A stretch of DNA of 64,000 nt from Salinibacterium sp. G-O1 (GTDB lineage Bacteria > Actinomycetota > Actinomycetes > Actinomycetales > Microbacteriaceae), in the NCBI RefSeq assembly GCF_030063305.1, contig NZ_JASISV010000003.1, positions 186,001 through 250,000 on the forward strand, given 5' to 3'. The notes under the pieces are model-generated. The model ran no database searches, had not been told where the DNA came from, and was given only the letters and a program-made list of their open reading frames with translations. Below, piece after piece: positions 17,544-27,252 of the stretch (its first letter is position 1; every line of letters begins with the position of its first letter). Position numbers and translations under genes: made by a program.

Positions 17544-19253
17544 TTACTCCTGCGGCGCGACGGGGAGGGCCGGGGCATCCACTGCGCTGGGGAGGAGGGG
17601 AAGGCTGATCCGGAAGGTCGCCCCACCGCCGGAGGTCTCGACAATGTCGACATCTCCGCCGTGCGCCTCGACGATGGCCGCGACGATCGCCAGCCCGAGT
17701 CCGCTTCCGCCGGTGGCGCGCTGCCGCGAACTGTCTGCACGGTAGAAGCGCTCGAAGATCCGGCCGCGAATCTGGGGAGGGACACCTTCGCCGTGGTCGA
17801 TGACCGAGATCATCGCACGTCGGCGGGCTGAATCAACGCCCACTCCGATCTCGAGCGGGCTGCCCTCCGGGGTGAACCGCATAGCGTTGCCGATGAGGTT
17901 GGCGACCACTTGGCGGATCTTGTTCTCCTCGGCAAGCACGACGGCGCGAAGGGCCACATTCGGAGGCTCGGTCGCTGGCGCAACCCCGCCGAGGTCTTCG
18001 CGGGCACGGGAGCGGCGAGCGACCAGCCGGGCGAGGGTGGCTCCGGCGAACGCGATGGGGCCGGTGGCCAGACTGGGCACGCTGCGCGACGACGTCGACG
18101 ACTCGGTGTCGGGGAGGATGAGCTCGCGCGTCGGCGGGTCGATGTCATCCAGATCGAGGTCGGGTTCCGCGGCGATGTCGATCCCCACGACGGTAACGAC
18201 ACGATCGGGCGCCGAGGCCATCGCGTCGAGCGCGGCGTCGCGCGCCAGCGGCACCAGGTCGACCTCGGTGAGCTGCAGAGGTTTCGCTTCGTCGAGCCTG
18301 GCCAGTTCGAGCAGATCCTCGACCAGCTCGCCCATGCGGATCGCCTCTTTTTCGATGCGCTCCATGGCTTGGGCGACATCCTCGGACGTCGTCAGGGCGC
18401 CCATCCTGTACAGCTCTGCGTAGCCCCGTACCGAGACGAGCGGTGTGCGCAGTTCGTGGCTGGCGTCGCCCACAAACCGGCGCATCTGGTCGATGGTGCG
18501 CGCCCGGTCGGCGAACGCACTGTCGATCGTGCCCAGCATGGAGTTGAGCGAGCGGTTGAGCCGCCCGACCTCGGTGTTGGGGGTCGCGCCCGCGATGCGC
18601 TGGTTGAAGTCGCCCTCGGCGAAGCGCGCGGCCGTAGCCTCGACTTCCCTCAACGGAGTGAAGGTGGATGTCACCAGCAGTCGTGTCAGCGCGCCGCCGA
18701 AGATCACGACGGTCAGCCCGAAGAACAGGAAGATCGCGGCCAGCCGGGAGATGGTCGCGTTCGATGCGCCAAGGTCGAGGCCGATGACGGCAGTGTACGA
18801 GCCGGCCGTGCCGTTGGCCGTGACCGGGTTGGCGACGACCCGCCACTGGCCGCCCAGCGAGGAGCTCGGCAGGGTGAGCTTGACGGTGCCCTCATGCTCA
18901 TCCATGAACGGGCTGGCGAGGGAGGTCACGACGGGCTGCTTGGCGTTGTTGGAGGCGTTGCTGCACAGCAGCTCACCGTCGCTCTGCACGATCGCCAGGA
19001 AGAAGTCGGTCGGCAGGGTAAGCACAGTGCAGTGCAGGTCGTCGTCGGTGCCCGTGAAGCTGATGGTGCGGTCGGGCAGCGCCTCGACGGCGGAGTCGAT
19101 CTTCTTGTCGACTTCCTCGAGGAGGTAGTTGCGCAGCACCGTCATCGTGCCGACGCCGGCGACCAGGAGGCCCATTGTGAGTAGCAGAACCGTCACGCCA
19201 GTGATTTTGGTGCGGAGCGAGATCCGGTTCCACCACTCGGTGAGAGCGTGCAT
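17544..19253 (-). CDS. Sensor histidine kinase (TcrY/TrcS-like)
   Basis: A 569-aa membrane histidine kinase: TM1 (TGVTVLLLTMGLLVAGVGTM), an extracytoplasmic sensor of about 130 residues with two cysteines, TM2 (AAIFLFFGLTVVIFGGAL), HAMP, HisKA with the phosphoacceptor in GDASHELRTPLVSVRGY, and HATPase_c with N-box NLIGNAMRFTPEG, G1 DHGEGVP and G2 GGSGLGLAIV. An insertion of about 80 residues, partly Asp-rich and partly Arg-rich, sits between HisKA and the N-box, unusual for this family. It follows its response regulator with 12 bp between. The stimulus is unknown. Confidence 0.94.
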   Translation of the reverse strand: MHALTEWWNRISLRTKITGVTVLLLTMGLLVAGVGTMTVLRNYLLEEVDKKIDSAVEALPDRTISFTGTDDDLHCTVLTLPTDFFLAIVQSDGELLCSNASNNAKQPVVTSLASPFMDEHEGTVKLTLPSSSLGGQWRVVANPVTANGTAGSYTAVIGLDLGASNATISRLAAIFLFFGLTVVIFGGALTRLLVTSTFTPLREVEATAARFAEGDFNQRIAGATPNTEVGRLNRSLNSMLGTIDSAFADRARTIDQMRRFVGDASHELRTPLVSVRGYAELYRMGALTTSEDVAQAMERIEKEAIRMGELVEDLLELARLDEAKPLQLTEVDLVPLARDAALDAMASAPDRVVTVVGIDIAAEPDLDLDDIDPPTRELILPDTESSTSSRSVPSLATGPIAFAGATLARLVARRSRAREDLGGVAPATEPPNVALRAVVLAEENKIRQVVANLIGNAMRFTPEGSPLEIGVGVDSARRRAMISVIDHGEGVPPQIRGRIFERFYRADSSRQRATGGSGLGLAIVAAIVEAHGGDVDIVETSGGGATFRISLPLLPSAVDAPALPVAPQE

Positions 19254-19265
19254 CAGGTAACTAGG

Positions 19266-19958
19266 TTAAACCCTTGCTGCCTTAAGCATGTATCCGAAGC
19301 CACGCTTGGTCTGGATGACGGGCTCGTCAGAGAACTGGTCGAGCTTGCGGCGGAGGTAGGAGATGTAGCTCTCTACGATGCCGGCGTCTCCGTTGAAGTC
19401 GTACTCCCAGACGTGGTCGAGAATTTGCGCCTTCGACAGCACGCGGTTGGGGTTGAGCATGAGGTAGCGCAGCAGCTTGAACTCCGTGGGGCTCAGCTCG
19501 ATTTGCTCGGAACCGATGGTCACCTCGTGGGTGTCCTGGTCCATCGTCAGCTCGCCGGCGCGGATGACCGCTTCCTCGTCGTCCTGCATCGTGCGACGCA
19601 GGATCGCCTTGATGCGGGCGACGATCTCGTCAAGGCTGAACGGCTTCGTCACGTAGTCATCGCCACCGACGGTGAGGCCGGTGATCTTGTCTTCCGTGTC
19701 ATCCTTCGCTGTGAGGAACAGGATGGGCGCGGTGTAGCCGGATGCCCGGAGGCGCTTGGTCACGCCGAAACCGTTCATATCGGGCAGCATCACGTCGAGG
19801 ATGATGAGGTCGGGTTCTTCCTCGAGCACGGCAGAGATCGCCTGTGCACCATTTCCGACCGCTCGCACAGCGAATCCTGCGAAGCGCAGGCTCGTGGTGA
19901 GGAGGTCGCGAATGTTGGGTTCGTCGTCGACAATCAGAATCTTCGGTCCGTCAGCCAT
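19266..19958 (-). CDS. OmpR/PhoB-family response regulator
   Basis: A 230-aa regulator: receiver domain with acidic pair D11/D12, phosphoacceptor D55 (LIILDVMLPD) and the KPFSLDE switch, followed by a winged-helix DNA-binding domain (SPTEFKLLRYLMLNPNRVLSK ... YISYLRRKLD ... TKRGFGYML). It is the partner of the adjacent histidine kinase. Closest well-known relatives are TcrX/TrcR of mycobacteria. Targets are not known. Confidence 0.95.
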   Translation of the reverse strand: MADGPKILIVDDEPNIRDLLTTSLRFAGFAVRAVGNGAQAISAVLEEEPDLIILDVMLPDMNGFGVTKRLRASGYTAPILFLTAKDDTEDKITGLTVGGDDYVTKPFSLDEIVARIKAILRRTMQDDEEAVIRAGELTMDQDTHEVTIGSEQIELSPTEFKLLRYLMLNPNRVLSKAQILDHVWEYDFNGDAGIVESYISYLRRKLDQFSDEPVIQTKRGFGYMLKAARV

Positions 19959-20020
19959 GGAGCAAGTATCTGCATGTCACCTGTGAGATAACTGGGAGTC
20001 GGGTGACCTCCGGCTCGGGG

Positions 20021-20079
20021 CGCGCCGAGCGCTGCGGGCGACAGGGCCCGCTCAGCGCCGAGCGCTGCCCCTCGGCGCG
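20021..20079. repeat. GC-rich inverted and direct repeats
   Basis: Within the gap (19959-20147) between the response regulator and the XPB gene, CGCGCCGAG (20021-20029) is the reverse complement of CTCGGCGCG (20071-20079). The 13-mer GCGCCGAGCGCTG occurs twice directly (20022 and 20055). The stretch is visibly GC-richer than its surroundings and could fold as a large hairpin terminating the minus-strand XPB transcript. Confidence 0.5.
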
Positions 20080-20147
20080 AGCGCGCGCGGGCGCACAGCC
20101 GCGCCCGAGCCGAACGGGCGCGGTCGACCGTGGTGACGCGCGGCAGG

Positions 20148-21800
20148 CTATCCCGCCAGGTCGTGGGCGTCGAGGATCGTGTAGCTGTAGCCCTGCTCCG
20201 CGAGGAACCGCTGGCGGTTCTGCGCGAAATCCTGGTCGACGGTGTCGCGTGCGACGAGCGTGTAGAAGTTCGCGGGCAGCCCGCTCTCCTTCGGGCGCAG
20301 GAGACGACCGAGCCGCTGCGCCTCCTCCTGACGGGAGCCGAACGACCCGCTCACCTGGATGGCAACCGTCGCCTCCGGTAGGTCTACCGAGAAGTTCGCG
20401 ACCTTGGACACCACGAGCACCGTGAGGCTGCCTTCGCGGAACGCCTGATACAGCCGTTCCCGCTCGTCTATCGGTGTCGAGCCCGTCAGTTGGGGCGCAT
20501 CCAGAGCATCGGCAAGCTGGTCGATCTGGTCGAGGTATTGCCCGATCACCAATATGCGCTCACCGGCATGTTTCTTGACGAGCTCACGAACGACCCCGAG
20601 TTTCGCGGGCGCCGTCGCTGCCAGCCGGTACCGCTCGTCGTCGGCGGATGCCGCGTACTCGAGCCGATCGCCCTCGGGCAGGTCGATGCGCACCTCGTAG
20701 CAGGAGGCGGGGGAGATGAAGCCCTGAGCCTCGATCTCCTTCCAGGGTGCGTCGAACCGTTTGGGGCCGATGAGGCTGAAGACATCACCTTCGCGACCAT
20801 CCTCGCGCACCAGCGTTGCGGTGAGTCCGAGTCGGCGGCGCGCCTGCAGGTCGGCTGTCAGCTTGAAGACGGGTGCTGGCAGGAGGTGAACCTCGTCATA
20901 GATCACGAGCCCCCAGTCGAGGGCGTCGAGCAGCGCGAGGTGGGCGTACTCGCCCTTCCGGCGCGCAGTCAGGATCTGGTAAGTCGCGATGGTCACCGGG
21001 CGCACCTGCTTGACCTGGCCGGAGTACTCGCCGATGTCATCCTCGGTCAGGGTGGTGCGCTTGAGCAGCTCTGCCCGCCACTGCCGGGCGGAGACCGTGT
21101 TGGTGACGAGGATGAGCGTGGTCGTCTTTCCGGCGGCCATCGCCCCCAGTCCGACGAGGGTCTTGCCGGCACCGCAGGGCAGAACCACGACACCGGAGCC
21201 GTGCGCGTAGAAGTTGTCGATCGCCTGGTGCTGGTATGGGCGCAGGTGCCAGCCGCCGTCGTCGGTCAGGTCGATCTCGTGCGGGGTTCCCGGCGTGTAG
21301 CCGGCGAGGTCTTCGGCGGGCCAGCCGAGCTTCAGAAGTTCCTGCTTGAGCTGACCGCGAGCCCACGCCTGCACGACGTAGGTGTGCGGGCCGCGCTTCT
21401 CGAACAGCAACCCCGCGACCTTGCGCGCGCGCGTGATCTCGGAAAGCACGGCGGCATCCGTCGCGGTGAGGGTGAGGGCGCCATCGTCGGCGCGTTCGAT
21501 CACCAGGCGGCCGTACCTACCGACCGTCTCGGTGATGTCGACCGTGACCGACTGCGGTATCGAGAACTTCGAATACTTCTCGAGGGTTGCGATCATGTCG
21601 ACGGCATCGTGGCCAGCGGCTCGCGCATTCCACAGCCCGAGCCGGGTGATGCGGTAGGTGTGGATGTGCTCCGGCGCACGCTCGAGTTCGGCGAAGACGG
21701 CAAGATCGTGGCGGGCATCCTCGGCGTCCGGGTGCGCCACCTCCAGCAGCACCGTGCGGTCGGACTGCACGATAAGGGGACCGTTCGGAGCCGGATTCAC
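20148..21800 (-). CDS. XPB/Rad25-type DNA repair helicase
   Basis: A 550-aa SF2 helicase, the bacterial XPB homologue, 3'-5' DNA unwinding in repair. Walker A is LPCGAGKT, Walker B YDEVHLLP, motif III LGLTATLVRED containing the RED motif typical of XPB, and motif VI AQRLGRLLRPK. The N-terminal domain (PLIVQSDRTVLLEV) is the XPB damage-recognition-like region. It lies downstream of, and in the same direction as, the helicase-associated gene, 45 bp apart. Confidence 0.95.
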   Translation of the reverse strand: MNPAPNGPLIVQSDRTVLLEVAHPDAEDARHDLAVFAELERAPEHIHTYRITRLGLWNARAAGHDAVDMIATLEKYSKFSIPQSVTVDITETVGRYGRLVIERADDGALTLTATDAAVLSEITRARKVAGLLFEKRGPHTYVVQAWARGQLKQELLKLGWPAEDLAGYTPGTPHEIDLTDDGGWHLRPYQHQAIDNFYAHGSGVVVLPCGAGKTLVGLGAMAAGKTTTLILVTNTVSARQWRAELLKRTTLTEDDIGEYSGQVKQVRPVTIATYQILTARRKGEYAHLALLDALDWGLVIYDEVHLLPAPVFKLTADLQARRRLGLTATLVREDGREGDVFSLIGPKRFDAPWKEIEAQGFISPASCYEVRIDLPEGDRLEYAASADDERYRLAATAPAKLGVVRELVKKHAGERILVIGQYLDQIDQLADALDAPQLTGSTPIDERERLYQAFREGSLTVLVVSKVANFSVDLPEATVAIQVSGSFGSRQEEAQRLGRLLRPKESGLPANFYTLVARDTVDQDFAQNRQRFLAEQGYSYTILDAHDLAG

Positions 21801-21845
21801 CCCGTTAGCTTAGTTCGACTAACTGGGAGCGGCTGCCAGTCCCCG

Positions 21846-23696
21846 CTATTTGGCAGGGCTGACCGAGAGGATTCTGGCGAGCGGAAGCGTGCGCTCGATG
21901 TCGGCCTTGCGATCGAGTGCCCTCAGCCTGCCGCCGGCCACACTGGCCGGTTCGAGTTGGTAGTTGGCGGTCGAGCCGTCGCCCAGCTGCACGGTCACGG
22001 TGATGGTCACCTTGCCCTTGATGGCGACATCCAACTGCCGGGTCAGCCAGGCGGCGCCGGTGACATCGGGGTCTGATGAGCTGCCGAGCCGAAGCCGCTC
22101 GATGAGGCTGGCGGTGGTGTCGACGCTTTCGCTCGTGTTCGAGCGGCTTGCGGTGGGCCGCTTCAACACGATCACCTCACCGTCGCTGTTCTCGGCGGTG
22201 ACCGGGTATCTGGCCTCGCTGAGCGTCCAGAACACGATGTCCTGGTTGAACCTGCTGATGAGCCCATCGCCCGCACGCGTGAGCCCGAGGGCAGAAATGC
22301 CGTGGTCGACGAGAAGAGTTCGCAGCATCGCGTCATCAGTCGACCGAACGGATGCCCGCCCGCCGTCGACGGCCGCGACCCGCACGAGACCGTAGCGGGA
22401 TCCGGCCTCAGCGAGGAGGTATTCGAGCGGCTGCGGGATGCCCGTGAGCGAGATCTCCGACAGGAACCGCCTGATCGTCGACACCGTCTCGCCCCCCGCC
22501 ATTGCACGGTAGATGCTGGCCGTTGACACCCGGTAGCTGGAGGCCAGGGCGCGACCCTCTACGTCTGCGATGGTGCGCAGCCGTGCGTCGATTCGTGGGG
22601 CGAGCGGGCCGGGGGAAACGATGGATAGGTCGTGCTGCAGGTAGACCTGCGTGACCTCGGCGGGGAACAGCGCGACCATCGCGGCGGCGGCCTGCACCGG
22701 CCCCTCGGTGATCAGCGCCGTGCCGGGGGTGCTGGGAACGTGCTCGGAGGTGATGCCCAGCAGCTGCGCGTCGCGCGTGTAGACCAGCACGCGTTCGTGC
22801 ATCCGTTCGCCGCCGGCCGGGAACAGCCAGTCGACGTAATTCTGCAGTTGTTCGCCCCAGACGGCGTGCGCGCGATGGCCGAGAATCTCGCGAATGTCGC
22901 GCGGCAGCCTCTGCAGCCAGGCGGCCGCGAGGCGGGCCCAGCGTTCACCCGAGGTGCCGGACAGCCAGCTTGCGCTCGCCGAGGTCGGCATCCAGCGGCC
23001 AGAATCGAGGGCAACCAGCCCGGCGCGTGACGCGATCTCGAGCAACTCGGGCACGCGCTCGATGTCAACGCTCATGGATGCCGCGAGCCGTTTGCTGTCC
23101 GGAAGCGCCACGCCCCCGCGCGCGAGTTCCCGCGCAGACTCATGCTGCAGCTCCGAGATCAGTTCTGCGATGGAGGTCGACGTGGCGAAGGCATGCTCGG
23201 CGGAGCCGGCGTCGGTGACGCGCACCTCCGTCTGGCTCACCGGCACGAGGGCGGCGGGTGGTGGCGTTGAGGCGAGTTCGTCGAGACCGGGCAGTCCGAG
23301 GGTCGGCCACTGCTCGAGCTGTCGCGAGACCGAGGGGGGTACGGCGTAGTGCCCGTCGGCATGAGTGACGATCGCGATCTCGGTGGCGGCGGCGAGGTGC
23401 TGGGCGACCGCGGCGGGCTCTGCGCCCCATTCGGAGACGAGCGCAGCGGCATCCTGAGCGGATAGCGGCACCGTCGATGTGCCGAGCGCACCGATTGTGA
23501 TCAGCGCCGTCCGGTCGAGTCGCCCGAGTGCGTTCTGGATCGAGTCGGGATCGAGCAGGGCGTCTGCCAGGTCGAAGAAGTCTTTGATTGACGATCCGCG
23601 CACGTCACGAGCGGTGAGCAGCGCACTCAGCTCGTGGTCGCTGAGCGCTCGCAGCTGGGCTGCCAGCGCGAGCGTTGACTCGTCAGTTGCCGGCAT
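21846..23696 (-). CDS. Helicase-associated (XPB N-terminal/Helicase_C_3) protein
   Basis: A 616-aa protein regularly encoded beside XPB in actinobacteria. It starts MPATDESTLALAAQLRALSD, resembling the helicase C-terminal-associated winged-helix domain, and carries a domain around GPLAPRIDARLRTIADVEGR ... ILSV typical of Helicase_C_3. It has no Walker motifs, so it is not itself an ATPase. A GTG 12 bp earlier (23708) is the alternative start. The 5' end overlaps the 3' end of the small membrane-protein gene by 14 bp (stop at 23683), implying coupling. Confidence 0.85.
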   Translation of the reverse strand: MPATDESTLALAAQLRALSDHELSALLTARDVRGSSIKDFFDLADALLDPDSIQNALGRLDRTALITIGALGTSTVPLSAQDAAALVSEWGAEPAAVAQHLAAATEIAIVTHADGHYAVPPSVSRQLEQWPTLGLPGLDELASTPPPAALVPVSQTEVRVTDAGSAEHAFATSTSIAELISELQHESARELARGGVALPDSKRLAASMSVDIERVPELLEIASRAGLVALDSGRWMPTSASASWLSGTSGERWARLAAAWLQRLPRDIREILGHRAHAVWGEQLQNYVDWLFPAGGERMHERVLVYTRDAQLLGITSEHVPSTPGTALITEGPVQAAAAMVALFPAEVTQVYLQHDLSIVSPGPLAPRIDARLRTIADVEGRALASSYRVSTASIYRAMAGGETVSTIRRFLSEISLTGIPQPLEYLLAEAGSRYGLVRVAAVDGGRASVRSTDDAMLRTLLVDHGISALGLTRAGDGLISRFNQDIVFWTLSEARYPVTAENSDGEVIVLKRPTASRSNTSESVDTTASLIERLRLGSSSDPDVTGAAWLTRQLDVAIKGKVTITVTVQLGDGSTANYQLEPASVAGGRLRALDRKADIERTLPLARILSVSPAK

Positions 23697-23949
23697 CCCG
23701 CGTTTCACGACCCCGACGAAGGCCGCTCTTGACGATCAGGACGATCATCAGGATCAGCCCGATGGGCAGCCCGATTGATGGCAGCACGATGGCCACCGGC
23801 CAGAGACCTTCACCGAAGTTTGTGACCCCGGTTGCTGTGCCGATGATGATCGTGAGGAAGGCGATGATCGACAGCCCGACGGCGGATGCGATCATGAAGG
23901 CGAGGATGCGTTCGCCGCGGTTGTCGCTAATGGGAGTATCTTGTGCCAC
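23683..23949 (-). CDS. Small two-helix membrane protein
   Basis: An 88-aa protein with two transmembrane helices (ILAFMIASAVGLSIIAFLTI and a second from WPVAIVLPSIG to LIV), separated by a short GTATGVTNFGEG loop and with an Arg-rich C-terminus. It is conserved upstream of this helicase pair in related bacteria as far as I recall, but its function is unknown. It starts with GTG (VAQDTPISDN) and no clear ribosome site. The start region is shared with the divergent CSD gene. Confidence 0.75.
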   Translation of the reverse strand: MAQDTPISDNRGERILAFMIASAVGLSIIAFLTIIIGTATGVTNFGEGLWPVAIVLPSIGLPIGLILMIVLIVKSGLRRGRETRDAGN

Positions 23950-24014
23950 GGATCAAGGATACGGGTCGCCGCGAGTCCTCTAGGCTTGATGCACCAGCAA
24001 TAAGGAGTATCACG

Positions 24015-24398
24015 ATGCCCACCGGCAAGGTTAAGTTCTACGACGACGAGAAAGGCTTCGGCTTCATCAGCTCTGATGACGGCCAGGAAGTCTTCCTTCA
24101 CGCGTCCGCCCTGCCCGCAGGCACCACGGGTATCAAGGCAGGCACAAAGCTCGAATTCGGTATCGCCGACGGCAAGAAGGGTGCGCAGGCGCTTTCCGTT
24201 CGCGTGCTCGAGTCTCCGCCGTCACTGGCGAAGTTGAACCGCAAGCCAGCAGACGACATGGCGATCATCATTGAAGATCTCGTCAAGTTGATGGATGGCA
24301 TCGGCACCAACCTCAAGCGTGGCCGCTACCCCGACAAGTCGCACAGCACCAAGATCGCAGCGATGCTGCGCAAGGTCGCGGACGAACTGGATGCCTGA
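24015..24398 (+). CDS. CSD protein with C-terminal extension
   Basis: A 127-aa protein: cold-shock domain at residues 1-65 (KVKFYDDEKGFGFISSDDGQ, VFLHASAL) plus a helical extension of about 55 residues (PADDMAIIIEDLVKLMDGIG ... KIAAMLRKVADELDA). This is the actinobacterial CspA-like form that is always next to a DUF3027 gene. AAGGAG sits 8 nt before the ATG at 24015, and TAGGCT about 30 bp upstream is a plausible -10. Its stop overlaps the start of DUF3027. Confidence 0.92.
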   Translation: MPTGKVKFYDDEKGFGFISSDDGQEVFLHASALPAGTTGIKAGTKLEFGIADGKKGAQALSVRVLESPPSLAKLNRKPADDMAIIIEDLVKLMDGIGTNLKRGRYPDKSHSTKIAAMLRKVADELDA

Positions 24399-24993
24399 GT
24401 CGGCTTTCGAAAGCCTCGCTCGCACCGCTCTGCTCGAAATCACGCCAGCCGAGAACGTCGGGGCGTACTTCGACGAGGTTGATGAGGGCGACGGAGTCGT
24501 TTCCGTGCGCTTCGACTCGGCCATGCCCGGATATCCGGACTGGAAGTGGATTGTCTCCATCGCCCACGTTGAGGGTCTTGAGCCGTCGGTTCTCGAGGCC
24601 GAGCTGATGCCCAGTGAGGGCGCGCTGCTCTCACCGGACTGGGTGCCGTGGTCTGACCGCCTCGCCGAGTACAAGGCGGCCCAGGCCGCCGCAGACGGTG
24701 ATGAGTCCGATGACGAGTCGGACGACGACTCCGACGACGATTCGGATGACGACGACGATAACGACTCCGAGGATGACGACGACGAGTCCGATGACGAGGA
24801 TTCCGACGACGACGACGACGAGTCGGACGACGACGATGACGACGACCTGAACAACGACGTCCTTCACGGCGGCGACCTCGACGGTGTCGACATCGACTCG
24901 CTCGACGACGCTGGCTCAGACGACGTTGACTCCGACGACGACTCTGACGCAGACGACGATTCAGACGACGACGAGCAGGAAAAGTCCTACTAG
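24391..24993 (+). CDS. DUF3027 protein with long acidic tail
   Basis: A 200-aa protein. Residues 1-95 are the DUF3027 core (AENVGAYFDEVDEGDGVVSV ... GYPDWKWIVSIA ... LSPDWVPWSDRLAEYKAA). The remaining 100 or so are almost purely Asp, Ser and Glu in DDDS-type runs, ending DEQEKSY. The ATG at 24391 overlaps the TGA of the CSD gene by 8 bp, so translation is coupled. The tail is intrinsically disordered and strongly anionic, and could mimic nucleic acid or bind the basic CSD partner (inference). The repetitive GAC/GAT coding suggests slippage-driven length change. Confidence 0.9.
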   Translation: MPESAFESLARTALLEITPAENVGAYFDEVDEGDGVVSVRFDSAMPGYPDWKWIVSIAHVEGLEPSVLEAELMPSEGALLSPDWVPWSDRLAEYKAAQAAADGDESDDESDDDSDDDSDDDDDNDSEDDDDESDDEDSDDDDDESDDDDDDDLNNDVLHGGDLDGVDIDSLDDAGSDDVDSDDDSDADDDSDDDEQEKSY

Positions 24994-25013
24994 CGGCCCT
25001 GCCTCCACAACGT

Positions 25014-25069
25014 TCTGGTAGCTCAGCACATTCGTAAAGGACTCACACAAATGTGCTGAGATGCCAGAG
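25014..25069. terminator. Convergent hairpin between DUF3027 and serC
   Basis: An 11-bp perfect stem CTCAGCACATT (25022-25032) / AATGTGCTGAG (25050-25060) with a 17-nt loop, extended beyond a 3-nt mismatch by TCTGG / CCAGA. No T-tract, but it occupies the 117-bp gap between two convergent genes, the usual place for a shared terminator. Confidence 0.55.
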
Positions 25070-25110
25070 GTAGCCGGGCGCCCCGTTCCGTTGACCGGGA
25101 GTCGAGCGGG

Positions 25111-26247
<1,137 letters not shown>

Positions 26248-26248
26248 T

Positions 26249-26260
26249 TAGGCTGAGAAC
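26249..26260 (+). promoter_or_regulatory. Likely -10 box for leaderless ideR
   Basis: TAGGCT at 26249-26254 is 6 nt upstream of the ATG at 26261, so transcription would start at or next to the start codon. No ribosome-binding site exists between. The surrounding GGTTAGGCTGAG weakly resembles half of an iron box, which would allow autoregulation, but this is only suggestive. Confidence 0.45.
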
Positions 26261-26953
26261 ATGACAGATCTCGTGGACACAACCGAGATGTACCTGCGTA
26301 CCATCCTTGATCTCGAAGAAGAGCACATCGTGCCACTTCGGGCGCGAATCTCCGAGCGTCTCGGCCACTCCGGTCCCACCGTCTCGCAGACGATCGGCCG
26401 CATGGAACGCGACGGCCTCGTCGTTGTTGAGGGCGACCGTCACCTCGAACTCACCATCGAGGGCCGCCGTCGCGCCGTGCACGTCATGCGCAAGCACCGC
26501 CTGGCCGAGCGACTGCTCGCCGACGTCATCGGACTCGACTGGGCCTTCGTTCACGACGAGGCCTGCCGGTGGGAGCACGTCATGAGCGAGCAGGTCGAGC
26601 GTCGCCTGCTCGAGATGCTCGACCACCCGACCGAAAGCCCGTATGGCAATCCGATCCCGGGGCTGGAAGAGCTCGGCGACCCAGCGGCGCCCGCCTTCAT
26701 GGATGGGGTCATCAACCTCGTGGATGCCGTCGGCGCAAGCACGACGCCCATCAGCGCGGTCATCCGTCGCCTCGGCGAACCCGTGCAGTTCGAGCCGGAA
26801 CTGCTGCAGCAGCTGCAGGCAGCCGGCGTGATGCCGGGAGCCGTGGCATCCATCTCTGCCGCCGGATCGTACGTCTCGGTGCAGGTCGACGGGTTCGGCG
26901 ACGGGCTGGAGCTGCCCAGCGAGGTGGCCGTGCACATTTTCGTCGCGAAATAG
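26261..26953 (+). CDS. ideR: Iron-dependent repressor IdeR/DtxR
   Basis: A 230-aa DtxR-family metalloregulator with winged helix (residues 1-70, recognition helix SGPTVSQTIGRMERDGLV), dimerisation domain and C-terminal SH3-like FeoA domain. The metal ligands fall on the canonical positions: M10, C102, E105, H106 (primary) and H79, H98 (ancillary), so Fe2+ sensing should be intact. It likely controls iron uptake and storage genes elsewhere; none lie in this window. Confidence 0.95.
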   Translation: MTDLVDTTEMYLRTILDLEEEHIVPLRARISERLGHSGPTVSQTIGRMERDGLVVVEGDRHLELTIEGRRRAVHVMRKHRLAERLLADVIGLDWAFVHDEACRWEHVMSEQVERRLLEMLDHPTESPYGNPIPGLEELGDPAAPAFMDGVINLVDAVGASTTPISAVIRRLGEPVQFEPELLQQLQAAGVMPGAVASISAAGSYVSVQVDGFGDGLELPSEVAVHIFVAK

Positions 26954-27045
26954 CTCGCACGCCGCACCACTGTGGCGCGACGGTCGTCCGCGAATTCCGC
27001 GGTACTCTGAAGCTCTTGGAGTTCACGAGTGAACCGGAGAGTCGA

Positions 27046-27147
27046 ATGTCGAGAGTGCACAGCATCCAAACCGTGGACGCGCGTGCGCACCTTTACATAC
27101 GACGCAGCAGCAAGCGATGCGAGATAGTTCGCGTCCGTAACGCCTAG
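27046..27147 (+). CDS. Possible 33-aa peptide
   Basis: ATG at 27046 opens a 33-codon frame rich in Arg (MSRVHSIQTVDARAHLYIRR, then SSKRCEIVRVRNA), preceded by GGAGAG at proper spacing. Its TAG stop is embedded in the first base of a perfect intrinsic terminator, so the region is clearly a short transcript of its own. I do not recognise the peptide; it could be a basic small protein or the ORF of a regulatory RNA. Confidence 0.45.
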   Translation: MSRVHSIQTVDARAHLYIRRSSKRCEIVRVRNA

Positions 27148-27179
27148 GCACTGTCTTACGACAGTGCCTTTTGTGTTTT
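27147..27179 (+). terminator. Intrinsic terminator
   Basis: GGCACTGTC-TTAC-GACAGTGCC, a perfect 9-bp stem (27147-27168), is followed by TTTTGTGTTTT. This is the most canonical rho-independent terminator in the window. Confidence 0.93.
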
Positions 27180-27252
27180 CTGCCCTCTCCACAACGGGAT
27201 TCCTGGAGCGTGATTGCCTGCAAGCCGTGCAGGCACTTTCGAGAGGATGACT

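Noticed and set aside
24700-24980. CRISPR-like or microsatellite repeat
   Set aside because: The trinucleotide-like pattern is in frame and encodes the acidic tail; no spacers or fixed repeat unit exist. No CRISPR array was seen anywhere.
27214-27236. Riboswitch upstream of the HNH gene
   Set aside because: Only a simple 8-bp hairpin is present; no known aptamer consensus could be recognised.
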